Under the pieces are notes generated by a model. The model did no database searches. It saw only the letters and a list, made by a program, of their open reading frames with translations, and was not told the DNA's origin. A DNA stretch of 64,000 nt from Dyadobacter sp. CY345 (GTDB taxonomy: Bacteria; Bacteroidota; Bacteroidia; Cytophagales; Spirosomataceae). This document shows, piece by piece, positions 28,009-37,131 of the stretch. Location of the stretch: contig NZ_JAKFFS010000003.1 of the NCBI RefSeq assembly GCF_021502725.1, positions 558,001 through 622,000 on the forward strand. The letters run 5' to 3'. Made by a program: the position numbers and the translations under genes. How positions within the stretch are numbered: the first letter of the stretch is position 1; each line of letters opens with the position of its first letter.

Positions 28009-28038
28009 CCTGGCGAGCACAGTTTCGGGCTCGCCAGG
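28009..28038 (+). other. Stem-loop after the GH20 gene
   Basis: A perfect ten-base-pair stem (CCTGGCGAGC with GCTCGCCAGG) encloses a ten-base loop 46 bases after the stop. No U-run follows directly, so it may be a weak terminator or an mRNA-stabilising hairpin rather than a classical terminator. Confidence 0.6.
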
Positions 28039-28158
28039 AAATACAAATTTTGTTTTGATAAAAAGCGCCCGATGAAATTATGATCCTGTAAAAGTTGCTT
28101 TTGGGAATTCGCTGATTAACGAATCATTCTAGATATATCCCGCCCTCCAAACCCTCTC

Positions 28159-29409
28159 ATGAAGCGAAACATTTTTATCGTAATCCTGATATTACTGATC
28201 TTTTTTGTAATATCCTTTTTGACCAATATTCTCGGTCCGATTATCCCTGACATTGTCCAAAGTTTTGATCTTAGCATCGGCTTGGCTGGGTTTCTTCCTT
28301 TTGCATTTTTTGTTGCCTATGGCGTTATGTCCATTCCAGCTGGATTGATGGTAGAGAAATATGGTGAAAAAACGGTTTTGTTAATCGCATTTTTTCTTGC
28401 TTTCGCGGGTGCTTTGCTTTTTGCTGTAAATCCCGGATTTAAGATTGCCCTGCTGTCTTTATTTTTGATAGGCGTAGGAATGGCCATGTTGCAGGTTGTA
28501 ATAAACCCGTTGCTGAGGGTTGCAGGAGGGGAGGAGAAATTTGCCTTTAATTCGGTACTCGCCCAATTATTTTTCGGAGCGGCGTCATTTATGAGCCCGC
28601 TGCTGTATAGTTATCTCGTATTAAATGTCCATTCCAAACAATCCGGGTTTTTAATTGAAACACTCAACAAACTGGTACCCCAAAACTTGAAATGGGTTTC
28701 TTTGTACTGGGTGTTTGCTGTTATCTCAATCCTGATGGTAGTCGTCATTGCCTTGGTAAAATTTCCAAAAGTGGAATTAAAAGAAGACGAAAGAATTGAT
28801 GTAGGCAGAGCGTTCAAAGAACTTTCTGTAAACCGATCAGTTTGGTTATTTTTTCTGGGAATTTTCGCGTACGTAGGAACCGAGCAAGGGATAGCCAATT
28901 GGATTTCAAAGTTTCTTCAAACTTATCACAACGTAGATCCTGCTACAACAGGAGCCTCCGTGATCTCATATTTTTGGGGTTTGCTCACGATCGGTTGCTT
29001 CCTCGGTCTTATACTTTTAAAATTGATCGATAGCAAAAAAGTACTTCTCGTTTTCACGCTGGGTGCTATCGTTTCATTATTACTGGCATTATTCGGATCG
29101 AAAGAAATAAGCTTATATGCTTTTCCGCTGACCGGTTTTTTCGCATCCGTTATGTATTCGGTCATTTTTTCTCTTGCGCTGAATTCGGTACCAAACCATC
29201 ATGGAACATTTTCAGGAATTCTTTGTGCGGGTATTGCCGGAGGTGCAGTCGTGCCTTTGATTATTGGCGGTTTAGGAGAATTATTTGGTCTGAAATTAGC
29301 GATGTTATTCCTTTTGGTAACGCTGGGTTATATTCTGAGTATTGGTATGTGGGCCAAACCGCTGGTCAATAATGATACGGTGAAAAATCTCAAAGAATTG
29401 TTTGCCTGA
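28159..29409 (+). CDS. Sugar MFS transporter (FucP-like)
   Basis: This 416-residue protein has about twelve membrane helices and resembles the FucP/sugar:H+ symporter branch of the major facilitator superfamily. Typical stretches are FLTNILGPIIPDIVQSFDLS, FVAYGVMSIPAGLMVEKYGEK and MAMLQVVINPLLRVAGG. It lies after the GH20 gene and directly before a sugar-type regulator gene, so uptake of the released amino sugar is the likely job (inference). No substrate can be read from sequence alone. Confidence 0.88.
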   Translation: MKRNIFIVILILLIFFVISFLTNILGPIIPDIVQSFDLSIGLAGFLPFAFFVAYGVMSIPAGLMVEKYGEKTVLLIAFFLAFAGALLFAVNPGFKIALLSLFLIGVGMAMLQVVINPLLRVAGGEEKFAFNSVLAQLFFGAASFMSPLLYSYLVLNVHSKQSGFLIETLNKLVPQNLKWVSLYWVFAVISILMVVVIALVKFPKVELKEDERIDVGRAFKELSVNRSVWLFFLGIFAYVGTEQGIANWISKFLQTYHNVDPATTGASVISYFWGLLTIGCFLGLILLKLIDSKKVLLVFTLGAIVSLLLALFGSKEISLYAFPLTGFFASVMYSVIFSLALNSVPNHHGTFSGILCAGIAGGAVVPLIIGGLGELFGLKLAMLFLLVTLGYILSIGMWAKPLVNNDTVKNLKELFA

Positions 29410-29446
29410 CAATCTATTTACCCTTCTAATTTCTCCCAACTTTATC

Positions 29447-30625
29447 ATGGCCCGGTTAGATACGTATAAAATAATTTTACTAATCGATTTTGCCGAAGAA
29501 TATAGTAAGGCGCTTCTTAAAGGAATTGCTAAATATTCCAGAGAACACGGGCCGTGGATATTTTGCCGTATGCCATTGTTCCATCGTGAAACGGTCGGTA
29601 TTGAAGGAATCCTGAAGTGGGCATTAGAATGGGGTGCGGACGGAATTATCGGACAGTTTTATAATGATCCTAATATTGGAAAAATCATAAATGCAGGTAT
29701 ACCAGTGATCGCGCAGGATTTTAAAAAACGTTTTGATGAAATACCAAATATTACCGGCGCACACCGTGAGGCAGGAGAAATGGGTGCGGATTATTTTTTA
29801 AAAAAGGGTTTCAAGAATTTCGCCTTTTACGGCTTTAAAGATATCGTCTGGTCGCAGGAAAGGGCGGAAGGCTTTGAGGATCGCGTCACGCAGGCAGGGT
29901 ATAAAGTGCATTATTTTGAACATAAAATGGCGCGTCAATCTGAGTTATGGTATTACCGCCCGGCTTCCATAGGGAAATGGTTGAAGTCGCTGCCCAAACC
30001 CATTGCTCTGATGGCCTGTGACGATAATCAGGGACAGCACATTACCGAAGCCTGCCGGCTTTATGGTATCCGGATACCGGAAGAAATGGCGGTTTTAGGC
30101 GTTGATAATGACGAAATGATCTGCGAATTTTCGGATCCTCCTTTATCAAGTATTAGTCAGGATGCTGAAAAGGGAGGATATGATGCAGCCCGATTATTGG
30201 ATCACCTGATTAAAAATGGGATGTATGATTTCCATGACATTATAGTTAAGCCAACGCAGGTGATCACCAGGCATTCGACAGACATTTATGCTACCAATGA
30301 TGATCATATCGCAACTTCGCTAAAATATATTCATCAAAATATTGATAAAAATCTGCATGTAGACGAAGTTGTAAAACAGGTGCCTTTGTCGAGAAGAGCA
30401 CTCGAAAAGCGTTTTCTTGAAGTGATGGGTTATCCGATTTACAAATACATTTATAATCTTCGGATTGAAAAATTCACGCAGAAATTACTAGATACCGATA
30501 TGTCCGTTTTTGAAATTGCTCTGGATATGGGTTTGTCGGATAGTAAAAATATTGCCCGTCAGTTTCGGCAGGTTAAAGGATGTAGTCCAAGTGAATATCG
30601 AAATCAGCATTTGGCGGGTAAGTAA
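29447..30625 (+). CDS. XylR-like regulator (LacI-type sensor plus AraC helix-turn-helix)
   Basis: This 392-residue regulator has an N-terminal periplasmic-binding-protein-like sensor (YKIILLIDFAEEYSKALLKG, EEMAVLGVDNDEMICE, LSSISQDAEKGGYDAA) and a C-terminal AraC domain of two helix-turn-helix units (VDEVVKQVPLSRRALEKRF and VFEIALDMGLSDSKNIARQF). This layout is that of E. coli XylR. The ATG at 29447 is preferred over a TTG within the end of the transporter gene. It probably activates the GH20-transporter unit in response to a sugar. Confidence 0.93.
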   Translation: MARLDTYKIILLIDFAEEYSKALLKGIAKYSREHGPWIFCRMPLFHRETVGIEGILKWALEWGADGIIGQFYNDPNIGKIINAGIPVIAQDFKKRFDEIPNITGAHREAGEMGADYFLKKGFKNFAFYGFKDIVWSQERAEGFEDRVTQAGYKVHYFEHKMARQSELWYYRPASIGKWLKSLPKPIALMACDDNQGQHITEACRLYGIRIPEEMAVLGVDNDEMICEFSDPPLSSISQDAEKGGYDAARLLDHLIKNGMYDFHDIIVKPTQVITRHSTDIYATNDDHIATSLKYIHQNIDKNLHVDEVVKQVPLSRRALEKRFLEVMGYPIYKYIYNLRIEKFTQKLLDTDMSVFEIALDMGLSDSKNIARQFRQVKGCSPSEYRNQHLAGK

Positions 30626-30650
30626 TTTTGACACAATAAAAGTGATCATG

Positions 30651-30694
30651 TATAAAAATAGGAGTCAGGATTTAGTCTGACTCCTATTTTTATA
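30651..30694. terminator. Bidirectional terminator
   Basis: An 18-base-pair perfect stem (30651-30668 with 30677-30694) with loop GATTTAGT lies between the convergent regulator and M13 peptidase genes. A- and T-runs form the stem base, so it can act on either strand. Confidence 0.9.
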
Positions 30695-30725
30695 TTGAAA
30701 AACAATTATAACGATACCAAAGATC

Positions 30726-32771
30726 TTACCAGATTACTACTCTTGAAGCTTCCGGTAAAACCATTTTATTCCCAGCGCCACAGCTCCACGCATCCTGAAA
30801 TTCTTTCAAATGTGGAAGCGGACCGTTGATACGATCTTTTGCTGGTGCGTGCGGATCCGTTTGTACCTGGTTACGCAAAGCTTCATCCGTTGTATTCATA
30901 TGCCAAACCTGCGCCCAACCCAGGAAGAAACGTTGCTTCCAGTTGAAGCCGTCTATCGGTGCTGGTTCAGGTTTTCCTTTTAGTGACTTTTCCAAAGCGT
31001 AATAAGCCAGGGTTAATCCTCCCAAATCCGCAACATTTTCTCCGATTGTCAATGCTCCGTTGATTTTGAAACCTGGCAATGCTTCTATTCCGCTGAAATA
31101 ATCGATGTATTTTTTGGTCAGCTTGTCAAAATTGGCACGGTCTGCGGCAGTCCACCAGTTTTTAAGGTTTCCTTCTTCATCGAACTGCGAACCCTGATCA
31201 TCGAATCCGTGGGTAAACTCATGGCCGATTACAGCAATGATCCCTCCGTAATTAATAGCATCATCAGCATTACGGTTGTAGAAAGGAGGCTGTAAAATAC
31301 CTGCCGGGAATACGACTTCATTGTTCAGCGGATTATAATAAGCATTCACCGTTTGAGGTGTCATATGCCATTCGCTTTTGTCCACCGGCTTACCGATTTT
31401 TTTGACATTTTCTTCATTCTGGAACAAAGAAGCAGCAATGACGTTTTCAAATAATTTGTCACCTTCAATTTTAATCGAAGAATAATCTTTCCACTTGTCA
31501 GGATAACCGATCTTATATGTGAAAGCTTTCAATTTCTTATGTGCTCTTGCCTTTGTCGAGTCGCTCATCCAGGTAAGTTTGTCGATTCTTTCACCATAAA
31601 CTGTGCGCACGTTTTCGATCATTTCAGACACTTTTTTCTTGTCGTCTTCCGGGAAATATTTTTTAGAGAAAAGTTTTCCCAACGGCATACCCAGCAAACC
31701 GTCCGTCGAGCGAATTGCTCTTTCTACACGTGCTCGTTGTTGTTTTGTTCCGCGCATAACGGTACTGAAAAAGCGAAAGTCTTCTTGATCAAAACTTTTT
31801 GGCAGGTAACCTGCAAAAGTTGAAAGAAGCTGCCAGCGGGTATAAAGTTTTAATGTTGCAAGCGGTGTAGCTTTAAGCAACGCATTCATATTTTTAACAT
31901 ACGCAACATTCTGAACAATGATGGTATCTGTTTTGATATCCTGTTTGTCTGCAAATGTTTTCAGGTCAAAGTCAGGAGCAAGTTTTGTGAAATCAGCAAA
32001 CGATGTCTTGTTATACGTTTTATTAGGATCACGCAGCTCAACATTTGTTAGTTGAAGTTTCGCAAGTTTTGTTTCAAAATCCAAAACCGTTTTTCCTGGA
32101 TTCGCATCTTTAAAGTTTGCAAAACCAAACATGTTATCCACATGTTTTACAAACTCATTCCGAACTTTAACCGTGCTCGAATCTGTCCGTTCATAATAAC
32201 TTTTTTCACCAAGGCTCAAACCATCCTGCCCTTCGTAGAGAGCATTCATTTTGCTGTTTTTCAAATCGCCTTCAACGCCGAAACCAATAACACTCGAAAC
32301 GCCGACTTTCTGTAATTCACCTGCTACGGAAGCAAGATCTTTAAGCGACTGAACCAATTCTATTTTGTCCAGATATGGTTTTAACGGTTCAATACCCCGT
32401 TTTTCAACGGTTGTGGTATCCAAAAACGATTTGTAATAATCAGCGATCTGCTGTTCATCACTACCATTTTTACGGTCTTTCAGATTCGTGATTTCTTCGA
32501 TAATTCCTTTTAGACGAACTTCTTTGTTTTCTTTATCTAAAATTCCAAATGCGCCCCAGCGACTTTCTGTGCCTGGAATCGGGTTTTTCTTTTTCCATCC
32601 ACCATTGGCATAGCTGTCAAAATCGTCGCATGCTTTGGATGTAGAATCGAGTGAACTTAAATCGAAGCCTGGTACTTTTTCTGCGGAGGAGGTACTCTCT
32701 TTTTCGCTGTTGCAGGAGGTGATCACAACAACGGATGCCATCAGGGACCACTTTAAAAAAGCTGATTTCAT
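30726..32771 (-). CDS. M13 family zinc metallopeptidase (PepO/neprilysin-like) lipoprotein
   Basis: This 681-residue lipoprotein (MKSAFLKWSLMASVVVITSC) is a neprilysin-type peptidase. The zinc site HEFTH is at 517-521 and the third ligand Glu578 lies in ENVADLGG. NAYYNPLNNEVVFPAGILQ just before the zinc site is typical, and the C-terminus ends in VVIW as most members do. It cleaves small peptides in the periplasm or at the cell surface. A peptide transporter gene lies upstream on the same strand, separated by a terminator. Confidence 0.95.
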   Translation of the reverse strand: MKSAFLKWSLMASVVVITSCNSEKESTSSAEKVPGFDLSSLDSTSKACDDFDSYANGGWKKKNPIPGTESRWGAFGILDKENKEVRLKGIIEEITNLKDRKNGSDEQQIADYYKSFLDTTTVEKRGIEPLKPYLDKIELVQSLKDLASVAGELQKVGVSSVIGFGVEGDLKNSKMNALYEGQDGLSLGEKSYYERTDSSTVKVRNEFVKHVDNMFGFANFKDANPGKTVLDFETKLAKLQLTNVELRDPNKTYNKTSFADFTKLAPDFDLKTFADKQDIKTDTIIVQNVAYVKNMNALLKATPLATLKLYTRWQLLSTFAGYLPKSFDQEDFRFFSTVMRGTKQQRARVERAIRSTDGLLGMPLGKLFSKKYFPEDDKKKVSEMIENVRTVYGERIDKLTWMSDSTKARAHKKLKAFTYKIGYPDKWKDYSSIKIEGDKLFENVIAASLFQNEENVKKIGKPVDKSEWHMTPQTVNAYYNPLNNEVVFPAGILQPPFYNRNADDAINYGGIIAVIGHEFTHGFDDQGSQFDEEGNLKNWWTAADRANFDKLTKKYIDYFSGIEALPGFKINGALTIGENVADLGGLTLAYYALEKSLKGKPEPAPIDGFNWKQRFFLGWAQVWHMNTTDEALRNQVQTDPHAPAKDRINGPLPHLKEFQDAWSCGAGNKMVLPEASRVVIW

Positions 32772-32879
32772 ATGTGATGTTATTGGTTTGGTGTTCTAGA
32801 TAAACAAATGTAATTATTTAGGCAAATATGTTTGGCAACTTAGTGACGATCGGTTGAGCAAAATATTTGCAAGAATAAA

Positions 32880-32907
32880 AAGAGCCAACTTCCAAAAGTT
32901 GACTCTT
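32880..32907 (-). terminator. Terminator of the peptide transporter gene
   Basis: On the minus strand AAGAGTCAACTT, loop TTGG and AAGTTGGCTCTT form a 12-base-pair stem with one mismatch, followed by a short T-run. It lies between the transporter gene and the M13 peptidase gene. Confidence 0.75.
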
Positions 32908-32940
32908 CTTTGAAACTTAAACGTTCGATCAGAAATTTTA

Positions 32941-32975
32941 AGCCGACAGCCGACAGCCGACAGCCGACAGCCGAC
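32941..32975. repeat. Five-copy heptanucleotide tandem repeat
   Basis: AGCCGAC is repeated five times without variation, followed by the degenerate copy AGCTAAC. The array ends a few bases beyond the stop codon of the peptide transporter gene. It is non-coding where it stands. Confidence 0.95.
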
Positions 32976-32981
32976 AGCTAA

Positions 32982-34472
32982 CTACTGAATTCCACCCATC
33001 CAGTTTTTAACAGGTTTCCAGAATATCAATAATAATACTCCAAAGCCCATAGAGAACAATGTTACTTGCTGGAACAGGGCGGGCATTTGTTGTAAATTTT
33101 CTTCATCAAAACCGCCTGCAAACAAACCAGCGATAAGATTTCCAAGTGATGCAGCTACAAACCAGATTCCCATTAACTGACTTACATAGCGTTTGGGAGC
33201 CAGTTTAGTATAAGAACTAAGCCCAACCGGACTGAGACAAAGCTCACCAATGGTGTGAACCAGGTATGTAAATGTCAGGAATAATGGAGAAGCAAGTTCT
33301 CCGGTCACCGCGACATTTGATGCCATTTGCATGATGAAAAAACCGGTTCCGACCAAGATGAGCGCGATCGCAAATTTGACAGGTGTAGCAGGGTTATAGC
33401 CTTTTGTAGATAAGAAAATCCATAAACTTGCCATAACCGGAGCGAAAATCAGAATGAAGGTTCCATTGAAATTTTGGAACCAGCTCGAAGGCATTTCCCA
33501 GCCGCCAAAGGTACGCTGCGTGTAACGTTCAGCAAAGATTTGGAGGGACGATCCGGCTTGTTCGAAACCAGACCAGAATATGGCAGCGGCCAGGAAGAAA
33601 ACGATCAGAACATAAATTCTTTTCTTTTCAACGGGCGTCAGTCCGCCAGCTACCAAAATATAAATGAAGTAAAAAAGAGATACAGTAACAATAATAATCC
33701 CGGCTCCCTGAGCAAGCCCCTGGGCCGTGGTCATATCGATGAGACCTTGTAATTGTAGAACCGATAGGAATAAGACCAGCGCTGCAACAAGACCATATCC
33801 GAGTTTTCTTTCCGAACCTGACTTAGCTACGGATTCCGGCGTACTAATTTTCGCAGGTGGAACTTCACCGTATCCTTGCAGGTATTTTTTACTTCCAAAA
33901 TGAAACACGATTAATCCTAGTAACATACCAATTGCTGCTGCGCCGAAGCCCATATGCCAGTTAATTTTCTGGCCAAGAAATCCAACAATTGTGATACCTA
34001 AAACAGAACCGAGGTTAATCCCCATATAGAAAATGGAAAAAGCTGCGTCACGTCTGGCTCCGCCTTCCGGGTATAATTCACCGACAATCGAGCTGATATT
34101 CGCTTTCAATAATCCTGTTCCAATGGCCACTGTGACCAATCCTATGAAAAATGTTGAGGTTCCGCCTGGAATTGCCAGAATGATATGGCCAAGCATAATG
34201 ACAATCCCGCCATACCAGATTGCTTTTTTTTGTCCAAGAATATTATCGGCCAGCCAGCCACCTGGAAGGGTCAAAAGATAAACGGATGACGTATAAAGTC
34301 CATAGACCGCAGCAGCTTCCGCAGCTTCCAATCCCATACCTCCTCTCACGTTATCAAGAAGGAAAAGCAGAAGAATGGCCCGCATACCATAAAAACTGAA
34401 ACGCTCCCACATTTCAGCAAAAAACAAAACATACAGACCGCGAGGGTGCTTCTGGGATACTGTTGAAGTCAT
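32982..34472 (-). CDS. Peptide MFS transporter (POT/PTR2 family)
   Basis: This 496-residue protein has twelve or more membrane helices and POT family motifs: FAEMWERFSFYGMRAILLLF near the N-terminus and FSIFYMGINLGSVLG, the PTR2 signature. It imports di- and tripeptides with protons. ATG 34472 (MTSTVSQKHPRG) gives the standard start; an upstream extension would cross a 30-base inverted repeat (34558-34587). It lies next to the M13 peptidase gene, so peptide scavenging is a plausible shared purpose. Confidence 0.94.
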   Translation of the reverse strand: MTSTVSQKHPRGLYVLFFAEMWERFSFYGMRAILLLFLLDNVRGGMGLEAAEAAAVYGLYTSSVYLLTLPGGWLADNILGQKKAIWYGGIVIMLGHIILAIPGGTSTFFIGLVTVAIGTGLLKANISSIVGELYPEGGARRDAAFSIFYMGINLGSVLGITIVGFLGQKINWHMGFGAAAIGMLLGLIVFHFGSKKYLQGYGEVPPAKISTPESVAKSGSERKLGYGLVAALVLFLSVLQLQGLIDMTTAQGLAQGAGIIIVTVSLFYFIYILVAGGLTPVEKKRIYVLIVFFLAAAIFWSGFEQAGSSLQIFAERYTQRTFGGWEMPSSWFQNFNGTFILIFAPVMASLWIFLSTKGYNPATPVKFAIALILVGTGFFIMQMASNVAVTGELASPLFLTFTYLVHTIGELCLSPVGLSSYTKLAPKRYVSQLMGIWFVAASLGNLIAGLFAGGFDEENLQQMPALFQQVTLFSMGFGVLLLIFWKPVKNWMGGIQ

Positions 34473-34557
34473 AAGAGCAAAAAGAAGTAGTTTATTTGGC
34501 AATAACGTTCTGCCAGATGATTTTAATGGTGCAAGATAACGCAATATGCCTGAATTT

Positions 34558-34587
34558 GAAATAATTCTTTGTTTAAACAATTATTTC
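34558..34587. repeat. Inverted repeat upstream of the peptide transporter gene
   Basis: GAAATAATT and AATTATTTC face each other around an inner GTTTAAAC palindrome, about 90 bases upstream of the transporter start. It may be an operator or part of the transcript leader; no regulator is known. Confidence 0.5.
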
Positions 34588-34640
34588 ATTTCTTATCTTT
34601 TCACATTATTCTTTTCTCATTTTAATATTATTCTTGATAC

Positions 34641-34683
34641 AAAAAAAGCCGGATAATCAGGCATATACCTGATTATCCGGCTT
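34641..34683 (-). terminator. Terminator of the coiled-coil protein gene
   Basis: A perfect 16-base-pair stem (34646-34661 with 34668-34683) with a six-base loop is followed, on the minus strand, by seven T residues. Confidence 0.92.
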
Positions 34684-34708
34684 GGAATCTGAGAATTCTA
34701 TCTATCGT

Positions 34709-35617
34709 TTATTTCACTGAAAAAGATCCTTCTCCAACTTTAAATCCTTCTGCATACAATTCAATTGAATATGTGCCAGACTTGAATGGACTATTTTTGT
34801 CATAAAGAATACTTACATCCTGATTGTTATTGCTGTAAGTAACATCCTGGCTGATCGTGTAACCTTGTTCCTGTCCTTCGTACTGGAACTTGCCTGAACC
34901 CGTGGCATCGTCGGATATCGTCGCACCGCTTGGATCAATTACCCGCAAATAAATGGTCTTATTATCATTCTGCGTAAGTGGATTTTTCTCCAGAATAAAG
35001 TCGACACGCACTTTATCAATTCTTTTCGCCTTTACGTTTTCACCCTCACGAATTTTTCCTTTTGATGAGATGGCATATACTTTCACACTGCGAGCTCGTA
35101 AGGCCGCAGCCATCGTCACCTTGGATTCAAGTTCTGCGTTTTTCGTAACTACACCAGTAAGAGAGTCCGTCACCGCTTGTTTGCTTGTTTCAAGCTCGGC
35201 TTTTTCTTGCGTCAATGTTTCTGTTTTGCTGATCAGCTGTTGGTTTTCTTCACGAAGCTGTGCGATTTCTTGATCCTTTTGAGTCAGGAAGCTTTCATAC
35301 TCCTTGATCTTATTTCCTAATGTGATTGTGCCTCTGCGAAGTGCTGCGCGGTCTTTAACCAAATCAGCTTTTGCTTTTTCAAGTTCTTCGATGTTACCGC
35401 CAAGCCCTTTTACTTCTATAATTTTAGCATCCAATTGTTTGGCGATTGAGTCGAGTTTGATCTCGTTCATGGCCAGTTCATTCACTCTTACTTCTAAATC
35501 GGTTTCTTGTTTTGTTGTAATGCCGCGCTCCTGATAATAAAGATATCCAAAAACGGCTGCCACAACAGTCATGATAATTAATCCTATTACCAGGCCAGTA
35601 TTATTCTTATTCTCCAT
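34709..35617 (-). CDS. Membrane-anchored coiled-coil protein
   Basis: This 302-residue protein has one N-terminal membrane helix (GLVIGLIIMTVVAAVFGYLYY), a long coiled coil (about 35-165, heptads such as EIAQLREENQQLISKTETL) and a C-terminal beta domain with VDFILEKNPLTQNDNKTIYL. Such proteins are common and unnamed in Cytophagales and are sometimes mislabelled as SMC-like. The function is unknown; the topology suggests the coiled coil and beta domain lie in the periplasm. Confidence 0.85.
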   Translation of the reverse strand: MENKNNTGLVIGLIIMTVVAAVFGYLYYQERGITTKQETDLEVRVNELAMNEIKLDSIAKQLDAKIIEVKGLGGNIEELEKAKADLVKDRAALRRGTITLGNKIKEYESFLTQKDQEIAQLREENQQLISKTETLTQEKAELETSKQAVTDSLTGVVTKNAELESKVTMAAALRARSVKVYAISSKGKIREGENVKAKRIDKVRVDFILEKNPLTQNDNKTIYLRVIDPSGATISDDATGSGKFQYEGQEQGYTISQDVTYSNNNQDVSILYDKNSPFKSGTYSIELYAEGFKVGEGSFSVK

Positions 35618-35710
35618 AACAGTTAATTTAGGTTAAACTTAATCTTGTTTATGTCACATTAAAGAACTGTGCCATGCTATACGTTTTTAAATTTTGGAGT
35701 AATAAAATCG

Positions 35711-35747
35711 AAAAACCCGTTTAAGTTGTACACTTAAACGGGTTTTT
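35711..35747 (-). terminator. Terminator of the lemA-TPM operon
   Basis: A perfect 16-base-pair stem (35711-35726 with 35732-35747) with a five-base loop and a T-run in the minus direction lies about 50 bases after the last TPM gene. Confidence 0.9.
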
Positions 35748-35797
35748 ATAGTGATGGGAACATATTAGCACAGACAGAATGCCGAATAATTCCTCAG

Positions 35798-36589
35798 TTA
35801 ATAATCTCCACCAGCACCTCCACCGCCAAAACTTCCACCTCCAAAGCCTCCGAAACCGCCGCCATCTCCACCTCCAAAACCACCGCCGCCCCAGTTACCT
35901 GATGAGCTTCCACCGCTCGAATGCGTAGTATATGGCCAGAAGATCGGTCCCATTCCACCTCCGGCACTGCGGTATCCACCACCTCCGCCTCCTCCACCTC
36001 TGTTTCGGGCGATAATAACTATGATGATAATAAAAACGACAATTACGATGGCTATTGATGACATACCTCCGCCACCGCCGTCTTCTTCTTTTGGATCCGC
36101 TTTATATTCTCCGGTCGCATATTTAAAAATCACATCGACGCCCTTATTAAGGCCGCGATAGTACATTCCGTTTTTAAAATCCGGTGTAATTTCCTGTGTG
36201 ATAATTCGCTTTGCAATGGCATCGGGGATTGCTCCTTCCATACCATAACCTGTGCTGATATATACCTTTCTGTCCGTAGAAGCCCAAAGGATAACAATAC
36301 CATTATTTTTAGCTTTCCCACCAACACCCCATTCTCTGCCAAGTTTTAGTGCATAATCAGCGATTGGATATTCGCCAGTTGTTGGCACAACCACGATGAC
36401 AATTTGTGTGGATGTTGAGTCGTTGTACGCAACCAGTTTTTTTTCAAGTGCACTGACTTCGGTCGGGTTCAGCTGTTTTGCAAAATCATTCACCAGCCTG
36501 GGCGGATTAGGCTTCGCCGGTATATCCTGAGCCGCGACACGACAAAGGATCAGTAAGAACAACCAGGAAAAAATAATGTATTTTTTCAT
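35798..36589 (-). CDS. TPM domain protein with glycine-rich C-terminus
   Basis: This 263-residue protein has a signal peptide (ending RVAAQ), a TPM/YgcG domain (LVNDFAKQLNPTEVSALEKK, STQIVIVVVPTTGEYPI, GIVILWASTDRKVYISTGYG), a membrane helix (SSIAIVIVVFIIIIVIIA) and a glycine-rich tail after it. TPM proteins are linked to photosystem repair in plants and to LemA in bacteria, but their biochemical role in bacteria is not settled. It is the last gene of a lemA-TPM-TPM unit, eight bases after the preceding gene. Confidence 0.92.
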   Translation of the reverse strand: MKKYIIFSWLFLLILCRVAAQDIPAKPNPPRLVNDFAKQLNPTEVSALEKKLVAYNDSTSTQIVIVVVPTTGEYPIADYALKLGREWGVGGKAKNNGIVILWASTDRKVYISTGYGMEGAIPDAIAKRIITQEITPDFKNGMYYRGLNKGVDVIFKYATGEYKADPKEEDGGGGGMSSIAIVIVVFIIIIVIIARNRGGGGGGGGYRSAGGGMGPIFWPYTTHSSGGSSSGNWGGGGFGGGDGGGFGGFGGGSFGGGGAGGDY

Positions 36590-36597
36590 AAGAATAT

Positions 36598-37038
36598 TTA
36601 CCCGAACGAAATATCGTCAGGCAGTTCATTGACATCGTCGGAACGATATGGGAAATGTGTTTTTAATTGCAGGCCAGCTTCTTTGATTCCTGCACAGAGT
36701 CCTTCTGCATATTTGCTTTGGGAAAAATAGGAGCGGAGTAAATCTTTTGTACTGTTCCAGAAATCGGCCGGTACTTTTTCATTTATTCCCTTATCTCCCA
36801 AAACTGCAAATTTCCGGTCTTCATAAGCGAGATAGAAAAGTACGCCATTTTGCTCTTCCGTGGCGTGCATTCCTAAAAGTCCAAAAACTTCTTTGGCTCT
36901 TTCCAGCGCATCTCCCGAGGCACATTTCTTTTCAATATGCACTTTGACCTCACCGGAAGTTTGTCTCTCAGCTTCCTTAATGGCAGCAATAATTTGCTTT
37001 TGTTCCTCTTCTCCAAAAAAAAGTGAATCAGTAGGCAT
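36598..37038 (-). CDS. Short TPM domain protein
   Basis: This 146-residue protein contains a TPM domain without signal peptide or membrane anchor: AIKEAERQTSGEVKVHIEKK, NGVLFYLAYEDRKFAVLGDK and FSQSKYAEGLCAGIKEAG. It lies between lemA and the long TPM gene. This pairing of one soluble and one membrane-anchored TPM protein with LemA is common in Bacteroidota. Function unknown. Confidence 0.9.
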   Translation of the reverse strand: MPTDSLFFGEEEQKQIIAAIKEAERQTSGEVKVHIEKKCASGDALERAKEVFGLLGMHATEEQNGVLFYLAYEDRKFAVLGDKGINEKVPADFWNSTKDLLRSYFSQSKYAEGLCAGIKEAGLQLKTHFPYRSDDVNELPDDISFG

Positions 37039-37096
37039 AGGGAATTGAAAGTTGAAAAGTTAAGAGTTGAAAGTACGCAGCGAACACCTAGAAGAA

Positions 37097-37122
37097 GCAG
37101 TATTGACTAATGCCAATACTGC
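37097..37122 (-). other. Stem-loop between lemA and the TPM genes
   Basis: GCAGTATTG and CAATACTGC form a nine-base-pair stem with an eight-base loop right after the lemA stop. It has no T-run and may attenuate or stabilise the operon mRNA. Confidence 0.5.
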
Positions 37123-37131
37123 ATTCCTGTT

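Noticed and set aside
32941..32978. Short tandem array considered as a CRISPR or attachment site
   Set aside because: The units are seven bases, contiguous and without spacers, so this is a simple tandem repeat; no cas genes or integrase are near.
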